The translations under genes were made by a program, and so were the position numbers. DNA of 64,000 bases, from assembly GCF_012985205.1 (NCBI RefSeq), contig NZ_JABEKS010000001.1:248001-312000 (forward strand), read 5' to 3'. Under the pieces are notes generated by a model that was given only the letters and a program-made list of their open reading frames with translations, was not told the DNA's origin and searched no databases. Within the stretch, counting starts at the first letter, position 1, and every line of letters begins with the position of its first letter. Source of the DNA: Planctomonas sp. JC2975 (GTDB taxonomy: Bacteria > Actinomycetota > Actinomycetes > Actinomycetales > Microbacteriaceae). Below, piece by piece: positions 52,897-61,885 of this stretch.

Positions 52897-52935
52897 CGAG
52901 GACCCCGACTGCGCATGACGCAGGCGGGGTCCTCG
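52897..52935. terminator. Terminator after tRNA-Leu, also facing the paa operon end
   Basis: Arms cgaggaccccg (52897-52907) and cggggtcctcg (52925-52935) pair perfectly, with a further ctgcg/cgcag stem inside, giving a 16-pair hairpin with one mismatch. It lies between the tRNA and the convergent enoyl-CoA hydratase gene and can serve both. Confidence 0.8.
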
Positions 52936-52971
52936 ACGCTCCCCCGTCATGGGACGGCATCCTTCACGGGA

Positions 52972-53742
52972 TCATCGCCCGCGGAAGACGGGCTCCCGTT
53001 TCCCCTGGAACGCCGCGAATCCCTCTCGGTAGTCGTCGGTGTCGCAGAGCGCGGTCTGAGCGACGTTCTCCGCGGCGACGGCCGACCACAGGCCGAGGCG
53101 CTGCTCGCGGAGATCGGCGACGAGCCGCTTGCTGGCACGGAACGCGGCCGTCGCGCCGTGCGCCGCCCTGCGCGCGGCGTCCTCGGCCGCCTGAAGGACG
53201 TCGTCCCCAGGGAGCACCTGGGAGAACAGGCCCGACTGCACGGCCTCCGAACCCGACATCAGCCGGCCCGTATAGATCAGATCGAGGGTCTTGTGCGCAC
53301 CGAGGCGCTCGTAGAACAGTGCGTGGCCGCCGGAGTCGAGGGTCGCGCCCAGTGCGGCGAAGGGTGATCCGATCGTGGCGGTGTCCGCAACGTAGACCAC
53401 ATCCGTCGCGATGAGGAGACCGAGGCCGACGCCCAGGCAGGCGCCGTGGGCGGCGGCGAAGGTCGGCGCAGGGAAGGCCGACATCTGCTTGAGGAGTGGC
53501 GTGACCAATCCGTCCAGGTAGCCCATCACGTCGTCGTCCTTCGGGTCGACACCCGAGATGTCGCGGCCGGCGCAGAACGCGCGGCCGGATCCGTGCAGTA
53601 CGAGGGCCCTGGCATCCGCTCGCTCCGCGTCGGCGTACGCCTCGCTGAGGTCGCGCACCGCCTGTTCGTCGAGGGCGTTGAGCTTGGCCGGGTTGTCCAG
53701 GGTGATGTACGCGACATCGCCGTCGATGCTCAGGTCGATCAC
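52972..53742 (-). CDS. Enoyl-CoA hydratase/isomerase family protein, PaaG-like
   Basis: The 256-residue crotonase has oxyanion-hole motifs GRAFCAGRDIS and GACLGVGLGLLIATD. In the catalytic region FAALGATLDSGGHAL, an aspartate replaces the second hydratase glutamate, as in PaaG isomerases that convert ring-epoxyphenylacetyl-CoA to the oxepin. The GTG at 53742 is preceded by ggggag. It is 16 bp after paaE and so the last gene of the paa operon. PaaG is likely but not proved. Confidence 0.85.
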   Translation of the reverse strand: MIDLSIDGDVAYITLDNPAKLNALDEQAVRDLSEAYADAERADARALVLHGSGRAFCAGRDISGVDPKDDDVMGYLDGLVTPLLKQMSAFPAPTFAAAHGACLGVGLGLLIATDVVYVADTATIGSPFAALGATLDSGGHALFYERLGAHKTLDLIYTGRLMSGSEAVQSGLFSQVLPGDDVLQAAEDAARRAAHGATAAFRASKRLVADLREQRLGLWSAVAAENVAQTALCDTDDYREGFAAFQGKREPVFRGR

Positions 53743-53758
53743 GGAATGCTCCCCTTCG

Positions 53759-54967
53759 TCATACGTCGTAGTCCACGCGGACGCGTTCCGACGTCGGATG
53801 CGACTGGCACGTGAGCACATAGCCCCGCTCCAGCTCCTCCGGTTCGAGCGCGTAGTTCTCGCTCATCGTCACGGATCCGTCGAGCAGCCGGGCCCGGCAC
53901 GTGCCGCACACGCCGCCTGCGCATGCGAACGGCACGTCCGGTCGTACACGGAGCGCCGCGTTCAGGATGGTCTCGTTCGCCGCCACAGGGCTCTGCACCG
54001 TGGAGGACTGACCGTCGAGCGTGAAGTCGATGGCGACGACCGGCTCGTCCTCCCGCACGACGACGGGGCTGCCGCTGTAGCCGGACGGGCCAGCGCCGTG
54101 CGACGCGTCATCGTCGGTGGTGAAGAGCTCGTAGCGGATGTGCTCCCGGGGCACCCCGATGTCGGCGAGGGTGTCGCGGCAGAGTTGCACCAGGTCGAAC
54201 GGCCCGCAGAGGAACCACTCGCTGATGGTCTCTGGCAGCACGAGTTCGTCGAGGATCGTGCGCAGCCGTGGCTCGTCGATGCGCCCCGAGAGCAGGGGCG
54301 CCGAGCGTTGCTCCCGCGACAGCACGTGATGGAGGGCGAGGCGGGTGGGATGCCGGTCCTTCAGATCAGCGAGCTCGTCCAGGAACATCACGTCGCTCGT
54401 CGACCGGTTCGTGTAGACGAGCGTGAACTGCGAGGTCCCTGACCGGGAGAGCACGGCGGTCGCGAGCGCCATGAGCGGGGCGATCCCGGATCCGGCCGCG
54501 ATGCCGGCGAGGTGCTTGCCGTCGAGGTCCGCGATGGATGACGTGAACGTGCCCTCCGGACTCATCACGTCGAGCGTGTCGCCGACCCCCAGCTCGGTCT
54601 GGGCCCACGTTGAGAACACTCCCCCGATGTCGCGCTTGATCGCGACACTCAGCGACCCCGGCTCCGGCGGACGGCAGAGGGAGTACGACCGTCGAAGCTG
54701 CGCGCCGTCGATCGTGGCGCGCAGGGCGACGAACTGTCCAGGCAGATAGTCGTATTCGCCGACAAGCTCCGGCGGCACGGCGAACGTCACCTCGACGGAG
54801 TCCGCGGTGAGTCGACGCACCCCCGAGACGGCGAGTGGATGGAACCGCGCGCGCCGACGCGGGCCGGCGGGCGGCCCTCCGACGGTGCTGCGCAGGAACG
54901 TCGTTGCGACGTGGTCGGCCTCCGCCTGGTCGCGGGGAGCGGCGGAACGCGGTTCGATCATCGCCAT
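53759..54967 (-). CDS. paaE: Phenylacetyl-CoA epoxidase reductase subunit PaaE
   Basis: The 402-residue reductase passes electrons from NADPH to the PaaAC diiron centre. In order it has an FAD domain (RRSYSLCRPP near 113), an NAD(P) domain (IAAGSGIAPLMALA; FLCGPFDLV) and a C-terminal plant-type [2Fe-2S] ferredoxin domain (CAGGVCGTC with the last cysteine in LTCQSHP). An N-terminal extension of about 40 residues precedes the flavodoxin-reductase fold. Confidence 0.95.
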   Translation of the reverse strand: MAMIEPRSAAPRDQAEADHVATTFLRSTVGGPPAGPRRRARFHPLAVSGVRRLTADSVEVTFAVPPELVGEYDYLPGQFVALRATIDGAQLRRSYSLCRPPEPGSLSVAIKRDIGGVFSTWAQTELGVGDTLDVMSPEGTFTSSIADLDGKHLAGIAAGSGIAPLMALATAVLSRSGTSQFTLVYTNRSTSDVMFLDELADLKDRHPTRLALHHVLSREQRSAPLLSGRIDEPRLRTILDELVLPETISEWFLCGPFDLVQLCRDTLADIGVPREHIRYELFTTDDDASHGAGPSGYSGSPVVVREDEPVVAIDFTLDGQSSTVQSPVAANETILNAALRVRPDVPFACAGGVCGTCRARLLDGSVTMSENYALEPEELERGYVLTCQSHPTSERVRVDYDV

Positions 54968-54998
54968 CGGGATGCCCCCGACATCGCGTGGCGCACGA

Positions 54999-55565
54999 TC
55001 AGTGCACCTTGAAGTGGTCGAACGGCTCGAGGCAGGCGAGGCACTCGTAGAGCGCCTTGCACGAGGTGGAGCCGAACCGGGAGAGTTCTCGGGTGTCGAG
55101 GGATCCGCAGTGCGGGCAGCGCACGCTCAGCTGCAGCCGGACCGGCCCGGCCTGCGCTCTGCCTGCCGGCGCGCGCCCTGTTGGTGGAGCGATGCCGAAC
55201 TCGGCCAGCTTGCGCTTGCCGGCAGGCGTCATCCAGTCCGTTGTCCAGGCCGGCGCGAGTGTCAGGCGCACGACGATGTCGTCGAATCCCGCGGCGGCGA
55301 GCGCACGGACGACGTCGTCGCGGATGGCTGCCATCGCAGGACATCCGGAGTACGTCGGCGTGATCGTGACAGTGACGCGTCCTTGCTCGATTCCGACCCC
55401 TCGGAGAACGCCGAGGTCCTCGATGGTGAGCACGGGGATCTCCGGATCGCAGACGCGTGCCGCCACCTCCCACGCACGCCGCTCGTCGGGTGTGGCTGCG
55501 GTCCGCAGAGTCGTGTCAGCTTCCGGTGCCACTGCGCCGGTGGCATCGCGTGTCGTCGTCACCAT
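54999..55565 (-). CDS. paaD: Phenylacetyl-CoA epoxidase assembly protein PaaD
   Basis: The 188-residue protein belongs to the MIP18/SufT-like group that helps mature Fe-S or metal centres. VCDPEIPVLTIEDLGVL and TPTYSGCPAM are the family core. The C-terminal cysteines CPHCGS and CKALYECLAC form a zinc-ribbon-like site seen in PaaD proteins. The ATG at 55565 overlaps the paaC stop by seven bases; the longer open frame is discarded. Confidence 0.93.
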   Translation of the reverse strand: MVTTTRDATGAVAPEADTTLRTAATPDERRAWEVAARVCDPEIPVLTIEDLGVLRGVGIEQGRVTVTITPTYSGCPAMAAIRDDVVRALAAAGFDDIVVRLTLAPAWTTDWMTPAGKRKLAEFGIAPPTGRAPAGRAQAGPVRLQLSVRCPHCGSLDTRELSRFGSTSCKALYECLACLEPFDHFKVH

Positions 55566-56461
55566 GTCGCTCCCGGATGCCGTCGTGCGAGCACCTGCAG
55601 TTCCGTCAGGATGAAGCCCAGCGTCGGAGAGTGGCTGCCGTGCCGCCCTCCGGCGGAGGATGGCCGCACGTCCGGTGCCGCCAGCTCGGCTTCGGCGAAC
55701 ACGGCGTCGACCGTCGCGTCGAATCCCGCTCTGAGAGTGGACGGCAGCGGCGCGATCCCGGCGAGGCGATCCGCGGGCGGCTCGTCGCGGAAGAGCTCGT
55801 CGACGTAGGGCCAGACATCCGTCAGCGCGGCGATCATGCGACGGCGGGACTCGTCCGTTCCTCCTGCCAGGCGCAGCGTCCACTGCACGGCGTGATCGCG
55901 GTGGTAGTCGACCTCCTTCACAGCCTTGGCGGCGATGGCGGCGAGCGCCGCATCCGTCGAGGAACCGAGTGCCGTGTAGAGCTCGAACTGGTAGGCGGAG
56001 GCGACGAGCTGCCTGGCGATGGTGTGGGCGAAGTCGCCGTTGGGCTGCTCGAAGAGCCACGCGGATCGGAATTCGGGCTCGTCGCGCCAGTAGGCGAGAT
56101 CGTCTTCGGTGCGTCCGTCGAAGCTTCCCGCGTAGCGGAGCAGGCTGCGCGCGTGGCCGAGGAGGTCGAGAGCGATGTTCGCCAGCGCCATGTCCTCCTC
56201 GAGCTCCGGCGCCCTCGCGATCCAGCCACCGAGCTGTTGCGCGAGGATCAGGGCGTCGTCGCCGAGCCAGAGAGCGTATTCGGCGACCTCCGGGCTGTCA
56301 GGCGTGCTCTCGGTGCCCTCCAGCTCGGCGGACAGGTGCACCAGGTCGACGACGACGTCGCCGTGCGTCTCCACTTCTGTGCTCGCCGGCTCGACAGGGT
56401 CGCTTGCTGCCGCTGCCGGCGCGGTCCTCGTCCGAGTGGGCGTCGTCCTCGACTCCGTCAC
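55559..56461 (-). CDS. paaC: Phenylacetyl-CoA epoxidase structural subunit PaaC
   Basis: The 300-residue ferritin-like subunit scaffolds the catalytic PaaA. LGDDALILAQQLGGWIARAPELEEDMALANIALDLLGHA and KAVKEVDYHRDHAVQW are typical of PaaC. The N-terminal 40 residues are a low-complexity extension. The GTG start overlaps the paaB stop (GTGA). Confidence 0.94.
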   Translation of the reverse strand: MTESRTTPTRTRTAPAAAASDPVEPASTEVETHGDVVVDLVHLSAELEGTESTPDSPEVAEYALWLGDDALILAQQLGGWIARAPELEEDMALANIALDLLGHARSLLRYAGSFDGRTEDDLAYWRDEPEFRSAWLFEQPNGDFAHTIARQLVASAYQFELYTALGSSTDAALAAIAAKAVKEVDYHRDHAVQWTLRLAGGTDESRRRMIAALTDVWPYVDELFRDEPPADRLAGIAPLPSTLRAGFDATVDAVFAEAELAAPDVRPSSAGGRHGSHSPTLGFILTELQVLARRHPGATW

Positions 56462-56766
56462 AGGTGCGGCACCCCCTCCGATGCCGTGTAGTAGCGGGCG
56501 TGCCGGTAGTTCTTGCCTGCCGCGGATTCGAAGAAGGCGCCTTTGGCATCCGGGTCGCTCGTGGTGATCGCCTCAGAGGGGACCACCCAGATGGACACTC
56601 CCTCGCCGCGACGGGTGTACAGGTCGCGGGCGTTGCGCACGGCGAACTCGGCGTCCGGTGCGTGCAGTGAGCCGACGTGCACGTGGCTGAGGCCGCGGCC
56701 CGCCCGCACGAACACTTCCCACAGCATCCAGGTCTCCCGGTCGGATGCTCCCGGCGCGCTCATCAT
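56458..56766 (-). CDS. paaB: Phenylacetyl-CoA epoxidase subunit PaaB
   Basis: The 102-residue small subunit bridges PaaAC dimers. [22 protein letters not shown] and [20 protein letters not shown] are conserved. Two ATGs (56766 and 56763) are adjacent; the first overlaps the paaA stop as ATGA and follows gggagg. Confidence 0.94.
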   Translation of the reverse strand: MMSAPGASDRETWMLWEVFVRAGRGLSHVHVGSLHAPDAEFAVRNARDLYTRRGEGVSIWVVPSEAITTSDPDAKGAFFESAAGKNYRHARYYTASEGVPHL

Positions 56767-57785
56767 GCGGCCTCCCGTTCGGACTTCGCGGCCTGTTTGC
56801 GCGCGTATTCGGCGGCGGCCTCGCGCACCCACGCGCCTTCCTCGTGCGCGTCGCGCCGGTTCTGCAGCCGGAGTGCGTTCAGCGGACCGCGTCCGGAGAG
56901 CACCTCGGTGAACTCGTTCCAGTCGATCTCGCTGGTGTGCCAGCGGGCGCGTTCCTCGTCCCAGCGCAGCTCAGGATCCGGCAGCGTGACGCCCAGCACC
57001 TCCGCCTGCGGCACGAGCATGCCGATGAAGCGCTGTCTCAGCTCGTCGTTGGAGAATCTCTTGATCTTCCAGGCCATCGACTGCGCGGAGTGGGTTGACT
57101 TGTCATCCGGCGGTCCGAACATCATCAGGGACGGCCAGTACCAGCGATTCACCGACTCCTGCGCCATGTCGCGCTGCGCCTGCGTTCCCTGCATGAGTGT
57201 GAGCAGGATCTCGAAACCCTGCCGCTGGTGGAACGACTCCTCCTTGCAGATGCGCACCATGGCGCGCCCGTACGGTCCGTACGACGCCCGGCACAGCGGC
57301 ACCTGGTTGCAGATCGCTGCGCCGTCGACGAGCCAGCCGATGGCGCCCATGTCGGCCCAGGTCGGGGTCGGATAGTTGAAGATCGACGAGTACTTCGCTG
57401 TGCCGTCGATGAGCTGCTGCGTCATCTCGTCCCTCGCGATGCCGAGCGTCTGCGCCGCCGAGTACAGATACAGTCCGTGGCCCGCTTCGTCCTGAACCTT
57501 GGCCATCAGGATGGCCTTGCGCTTCAGGCTGGGTGCTCGGGTGATCCAGTTGCCCTCCGGCTGCATGCCGATGATCTCCGAATGGGCGTGCTGCGAGATC
57601 TGGCGGATGAGCGTGCGACGGTACGCGTCGGGCATCCAGTCGCGCGGCTCGATGCGCTGCTCGGCTGCGACGATCGCGTCGAACGCCGCCAGTCGTTCGG
57701 ATTCGCCGGATTCCTCCGCGTCGGTGGTTGTCGAACCGGCCTCAGGCGTGCCGTCCGCCGGCACGTTGTCAGGGAGTGTCGTCAT
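56763..57785 (-). CDS. paaA: Phenylacetyl-CoA epoxidase catalytic subunit PaaA
   Basis: The 340-residue diiron oxygenase subunit forms ring-1,2-epoxyphenylacetyl-CoA. Iron ligands lie in [15 protein letters not shown] and [14 protein letters not shown]. The ATG at 57785 has aaggag upstream. It begins the paaABCDE-ech transcript behind a palindrome-bearing promoter; the gap to paaI upstream is 58 bp. Confidence 0.96.
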   Translation of the reverse strand: MTTLPDNVPADGTPEAGSTTTDAEESGESERLAAFDAIVAAEQRIEPRDWMPDAYRRTLIRQISQHAHSEIIGMQPEGNWITRAPSLKRKAILMAKVQDEAGHGLYLYSAAQTLGIARDEMTQQLIDGTAKYSSIFNYPTPTWADMGAIGWLVDGAAICNQVPLCRASYGPYGRAMVRICKEESFHQRQGFEILLTLMQGTQAQRDMAQESVNRWYWPSLMMFGPPDDKSTHSAQSMAWKIKRFSNDELRQRFIGMLVPQAEVLGVTLPDPELRWDEERARWHTSEIDWNEFTEVLSGRGPLNALRLQNRRDAHEEGAWVREAAAEYARKQAAKSEREAA

Positions 57786-57801
57786 CGTCCGCTCCTTTAC
57801 A

Positions 57802-57823
57802 GAACGATCGTTCACTTATTGTA
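57802..57823 (-). promoter_or_regulatory. paaA promoter and candidate TetR operator
   Basis: On the minus strand TACAAT (57823-57818) is a good -10, and the 12-bp palindrome gaacgatcgttc (57813-57802) covers the predicted start point. The paaA leader would be about 25 nt. The CGATCG centre recurs next to the divergent TetR gene, so both are candidate sites for that repressor. Confidence 0.65.
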
Positions 57824-57843
57824 GATCGGGTGCCACGCACCGG

Positions 57844-58311
57844 CTAGGAGGCCGGTCGGCGGCCGAGGGACTCGGCGGTCGCTGACGCGTCTGCTGACGT
57901 GCGATCCGTCGTCAGGGAGCGCCCGCGCAGCTCGGCCACGACGTCGCCCGTCTCGTCGGTCACCGTGACGTCGTACAGGCCGCCCCTCCCCGCTACGACG
58001 CGGCGCACGGCGGAGGCGGTGAGCGTCTGTCCGGCGTGAGTCGCCTTGAGGAACGCGATGTCTGCGCCCGCCGCGACGGTCACCCGCTCGTCCTCGTTGC
58101 AGGCCAGCGCGAAGGCCGTGTCGGCGAGCGCGAAAACCAGGCCCCCGTGCGTGATCGCGAACCCGTTCGTCATGTCCTCACGCACGACCATCGAGACGAC
58201 GGCCGTGCCCGGTTCGTCCCGTTCGACGACCATCCCCAGTGCCGCCGAGGCGCGATCGCGCTGCATCATCGCGCGGTGCCCCTCTCGTGCGCCGTCGAGC
58301 CTGCTCGTCAT
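57844..58311 (-). CDS. paaI: Hydroxyphenylacetyl-CoA thioesterase PaaI
   Basis: The 155-residue hotdog thioesterase hydrolyses dead-end acyl-CoAs of the phenylacetate pathway and frees CoA. NGFAITHGGLVFALADTAFALACN is the PaaI signature (HGG, catalytic aspartate). The ATG overlaps the paaZ stop (ATGA at 58308-58311). Confidence 0.93.
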   Translation of the reverse strand: MTSRLDGAREGHRAMMQRDRASAALGMVVERDEPGTAVVSMVVREDMTNGFAITHGGLVFALADTAFALACNEDERVTVAAGADIAFLKATHAGQTLTASAVRRVVAGRGGLYDVTVTDETGDVVAELRGRSLTTDRTSADASATAESLGRRPAS

Positions 58312-60416
58312 GCGCCGGCCGTCTCGTGGAGGGTGTCGGCGCTGTATTCGTGAGCCCGCTGCTCGTCGGCGTGCTTGGCGACCAGGGTCAGCACGTCGTA
58401 GGCGGCGACGGTCTCGTCGCGCTGGTTGCGGATGACGGCATCCCAGCGCACCTCGCCGTAGTCGTCCGTCTCACGCGGGGTGATCTGCTTCGCCGTGAGG
58501 GTCACGCGGATCGCGTCGCCCGGTGAGACCGGCGTCAGGAACCGGAGGTTCTCCAGTCCGTAGTTGGCGAGCACCGGACCGGGATCCGGATCCACGAACA
58601 GCCCGGCAGCCCAGGACACGAGCAGGTACCCGTGCGCGACCCGTCCGGGGAAGAACGGGTTCGCTGCCGCCGCGTCCTCGTCCATGTGCGCGTAGAAGGT
58701 GTCGCCGGTGAAGTGCGCGAACGTCTCGATGTCCTCAAGGCTCACCTCGCGCGACGCGGAGGCGAGCTGGTCGCCGATGCGCAGCTCGTCCAGCGACTTG
58801 CGGAACGGATGCCGGTCCCCAGCGGAGGCTCGGGCCCCCTGATGCCACTCCCCCGTGAGCGCCGTCAGCAGATCCGGCGATCCCTGCACGGCCGTGCGCT
58901 GCATGTAGTGCAGCACGGAACGGATGCCACCCAGCTCCTCGCCGCCACCCGCGCGGCCTGGTCCGCCGTGCACGAGGTGCGGAACAGGCGCTCCGTGTCC
59001 GGTGGACGTGCGCGCGTCGTCCCGGTCCAGGAAGAGCACGCGGCCGTTGTACGGAGCGATCCGCGTGAAGAGTTCGGCTGCGACGTCGGGGTCGTGGATG
59101 GCCACGCTGGTGACGAGGGATCCGCCGCCCAGATTCACTAGGGCCGCCGCCTCGTCGAGCGTCGAGTACGTCAGAACGGTGGACACCGGGCCGAACGCCT
59201 CCACCCGGTGCGCTTCTGGCGTGGCAGCATCCGCGAAGCCGATCAGCATCGGGGCGACGAAGGCCCCCTCCGGTGCCGGGCCCCGTGTGCCGTCCGCCCG
59301 CACGACCTCGGGTGCGTCCGTCGAGCCGAGGAGAAGCGTACCGCCGGCGTCCCGCAGGTCGCTGATGCGACCGAGCACCTCGTCGCGCTGGCCGAGCGAC
59401 ACGAGCGGACCCATCGTGACACCCTCAGCGTGCGGATCCCCGATCACCACCCGTTCCTCGATCATCGTCCGCACGGCACCGACGAGGGCGTCGGCGGTCG
59501 CCGCCGGAACGATCGCCCTGCGGATGGCTGTGCACTTCTGGCCGGCTTTCGCCGTGAGCTCGACGAAGAGCTGACGGACGTACGCGTCGAACTCGGGTGT
59601 GCCTGCCACGGCATCCGGCCCCAGAACGGATGCGTTGATCGAGTCCGTCTCGCTCGTGAAGCGCACGTCGGGATCCGCCTGCCTTCGCAGCCTCTCGGCC
59701 GTCGTCGCACTGCCCGTGAAGCTCACCAGGTCGCCGAGCCGCAGCTGGTCGAACAATCCGGGCACGCTCCCGCTGACCAGTTGCAGCGAACCGGATGGAA
59801 GGAGTCCCGAGTCGACGAGTATGCGCACCCACGCCTCGGCGACGTACGCGGTCGGCGTCGCGGGCTTCACGATCGACGGCACGCCGGCGAGGAACGCCGG
59901 GGCGAACTTCTCCAGCGCGCCCCACATCGGGAAGTTGAACGCGTTGATCTGCACCGCCGCCCCCGGCAGCCGCGCATACAGGTGACGACCGAGGAACGAG
60001 CCGTCCTTCGACAGCGACTCCGGCGGTCCGTCGAGATAGACCCTGGCATTCGGCAGCTCACGCCGTCCCTTCGACGAGTACGTGAACAGCACGCCTATTC
60101 CACCGTCGATGTCGCTGAGCGAGTCCCGTGCTGTCGATCCTGCGTGCTTCGACAGCTCGTACAGCTCCTCCTTGCGCTCGCCGAGCGCCTTGGCGAACTG
60201 CTTGAGCAGCAGTGCGCGCTGATGGAAGGTCAGCTCGCCGAGGCTGCGCTGCCCGACCGTTCTGGCGTGCTCGAGCGCCGCGGCGAGATCGACTCCCCTC
60301 GTGCCGACGCGAGCGACGGGTTCGCCGGTCGACGCGTCGCAGACCGAGACGGTGTCTCCGTCGTCCTCGGGACGCCACCACGCGTCCCGGAGATAGCTGG
60401 GCAGGATTTCGGTCAT
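58308..60416 (-). CDS. paaZ: Bifunctional oxepin-CoA hydrolase / semialdehyde dehydrogenase PaaZ
   Basis: The 702-residue fusion opens the oxepin ring and oxidises the resulting aldehyde. The N-terminal aldehyde dehydrogenase (about 1-530) has FNFPMWGALEKFAPAFLAG, FTGSA and the catalytic cysteine in AGQKCTAIRR. The C-terminal MaoC-like hydratase (about 550-690) has FAHFTGDTFYAHMDEDAA and GRVAHGYLLVS. The ATG at 60416 fits the family; 67 bp separate it from the thiolase. Confidence 0.95.
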   Translation of the reverse strand: MTEILPSYLRDAWWRPEDDGDTVSVCDASTGEPVARVGTRGVDLAAALEHARTVGQRSLGELTFHQRALLLKQFAKALGERKEELYELSKHAGSTARDSLSDIDGGIGVLFTYSSKGRRELPNARVYLDGPPESLSKDGSFLGRHLYARLPGAAVQINAFNFPMWGALEKFAPAFLAGVPSIVKPATPTAYVAEAWVRILVDSGLLPSGSLQLVSGSVPGLFDQLRLGDLVSFTGSATTAERLRRQADPDVRFTSETDSINASVLGPDAVAGTPEFDAYVRQLFVELTAKAGQKCTAIRRAIVPAATADALVGAVRTMIEERVVIGDPHAEGVTMGPLVSLGQRDEVLGRISDLRDAGGTLLLGSTDAPEVVRADGTRGPAPEGAFVAPMLIGFADAATPEAHRVEAFGPVSTVLTYSTLDEAAALVNLGGGSLVTSVAIHDPDVAAELFTRIAPYNGRVLFLDRDDARTSTGHGAPVPHLVHGGPGRAGGGEELGGIRSVLHYMQRTAVQGSPDLLTALTGEWHQGARASAGDRHPFRKSLDELRIGDQLASASREVSLEDIETFAHFTGDTFYAHMDEDAAAANPFFPGRVAHGYLLVSWAAGLFVDPDPGPVLANYGLENLRFLTPVSPGDAIRVTLTAKQITPRETDDYGEVRWDAVIRNQRDETVAAYDVLTLVAKHADEQRAHEYSADTLHETAGA

Positions 60417-60483
60417 TGCTCGCTCCCTCGGTCGATTGCGCGATCGGGATCCGACCGGTCTTGCTGGAAGGTGGTCACCGGTC

Positions 60484-61698
60484 TCATGCGGCACCACCCG
60501 ATGCGGCGCCGACACGTTCGAGGATCACCGCTGTCCCCTGCCCGACGCCCACGCACATTGTTGCCAGGCCGAAGCGAGCGTTCTCGCGTTCCATGCGGCC
60601 GAGCAGGGTGACGAGGATGCGGCATCCGCTCGAGCCCAGCGGATGCCCGAGCGCGATCGCCCCGCCGTCGAGGTTCACCCGGTCGAGGTCGATCCCGAGC
60701 CGTCTGGCGGATGCCAGAGACTGCGTCGCGAACGCCTCGTTCAGTTCGACGGCGCCGATGTCGTCGATGGTCAGGCCGGCCCGCGCCAGCGCCTTCTGCG
60801 TGGCCGGCACCGGGCCGAGTCCCATGATCTCGGGAGCGAGCGCTGCCGATGCGGAGGCAACGATGCGCGCCCGCGGGGTGAGTCCATGGCGCTCGACGGC
60901 GGCACCGCTGGCAACCAGGACGGCGGAGGCGCCGTCGTTCAAGGAGCTCGAGTTGCCCGCCGTGACCACACCGTCCGCGGTCACGACGGGTCTCAGCGCG
61001 GCGAGCGCTTCCATCGTCGTGTCGCGCCGGGGTCCCTCGTCCGTCGTGATGATCCCCTCCATCGTCGGCACGGACACGATTTCCGGCGCGAATCGCCCGC
61101 CGTCGATCGCGTCGACCGCCCGGCGATGGCTGCGAAGGGCGAATGCGTCGGCATCTTCCCGAGTGATGCCGTCGAGGCGTGCGACCTCCTCCGCGGTCTC
61201 CAACATCGAGAACGTGGCCTTGTCTCGCGACGCCAGTCGCGGGTTGACGAAGCGCCAGCCGAGCGAGGTGTCGAACGTCGCGCCCGGCTTGCCCCACGCC
61301 TTCTCGGGTTTGGCCTGCACCCACGGGGCGCGGGTCATCGATTCCACTCCGCCCGCGACGATGAGGTCCGCGTCGCCGGCACGGATCGCCTGGCCGGCGA
61401 GCACGATCGCCGACATGCCGGAAGCGCACAGCCGGTTGACGGTGAGCCCAGGCACGGAGTCGGGCAACCCCGCAAGCAGCACGGCCATACGGGCGACGTT
61501 GCGGTTGTCCTCCCCCGCCTGGTTCGCGGCCCCGAGATAGACCTCGTCCAGTTCCTCTGCCGGCGCTCCGGACCGGGTCAGCACCTCACGCACGACGAGC
61601 GCCGCCAAGTCGTCGGGACGCACGCGGGCGAGGGAACCGCCGTAGCGGCCGACCGGGGTTCGCACCCCCGAGACGAGAAACGCTTCGGACATCGTCAT
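60484..61698 (-). CDS. Acetyl-CoA acyltransferase (3-oxoadipyl-CoA thiolase-like)
   Basis: The 404-residue thiolase has the acyl cysteine in VNRLCASGMSAI near residue 93, the histidine in NLDGGAIALGHPLGSSG and the second cysteine in TMCVGVGQG. In a paa cluster it most likely cleaves 3-oxoadipyl-CoA to succinyl-CoA and acetyl-CoA (PaaJ/PcaF). An ATG six bases inside (61692) is an alternative start. Its promoter region faces the TetR gene and has a palindrome. Confidence 0.92.
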   Translation of the reverse strand: MTMSEAFLVSGVRTPVGRYGGSLARVRPDDLAALVVREVLTRSGAPAEELDEVYLGAANQAGEDNRNVARMAVLLAGLPDSVPGLTVNRLCASGMSAIVLAGQAIRAGDADLIVAGGVESMTRAPWVQAKPEKAWGKPGATFDTSLGWRFVNPRLASRDKATFSMLETAEEVARLDGITREDADAFALRSHRRAVDAIDGGRFAPEIVSVPTMEGIITTDEGPRRDTTMEALAALRPVVTADGVVTAGNSSSLNDGASAVLVASGAAVERHGLTPRARIVASASAALAPEIMGLGPVPATQKALARAGLTIDDIGAVELNEAFATQSLASARRLGIDLDRVNLDGGAIALGHPLGSSGCRILVTLLGRMERENARFGLATMCVGVGQGTAVILERVGAASGGAA

Positions 61699-61753
61699 CC
61701 TCGGTTCGCCAGCGGTTCGCCACTACCATGTGGGTGTCGGATGGGATTTCCCA

Positions 61754-61763
61754 ACCGATCGGT
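61754..61763. promoter_or_regulatory. Candidate TetR operator in the thiolase/tetR intergenic region
   Basis: The perfect palindrome accgatcggt, within aaccgatcggtcagt, resembles operators of PaaR-type TetR repressors, which are built from ACCGACCGG-like half-sites. It shares the CGATCG centre with the paaA site. The nearby gggatttccc (61743-61752) is a second near-palindrome. Confidence 0.6.
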
Positions 61764-61885
61764 CAGTAATGTTGCCACGTGGAGCGCGGGCGCGCAACGC
61801 CCGCACCGGCTCGTCGTGCACAGCGCCGCACGCGAGCCGCGCAAGGAGCGGATGCCGCGCATCCGCCCGTCGAAAGGGGAACCCC

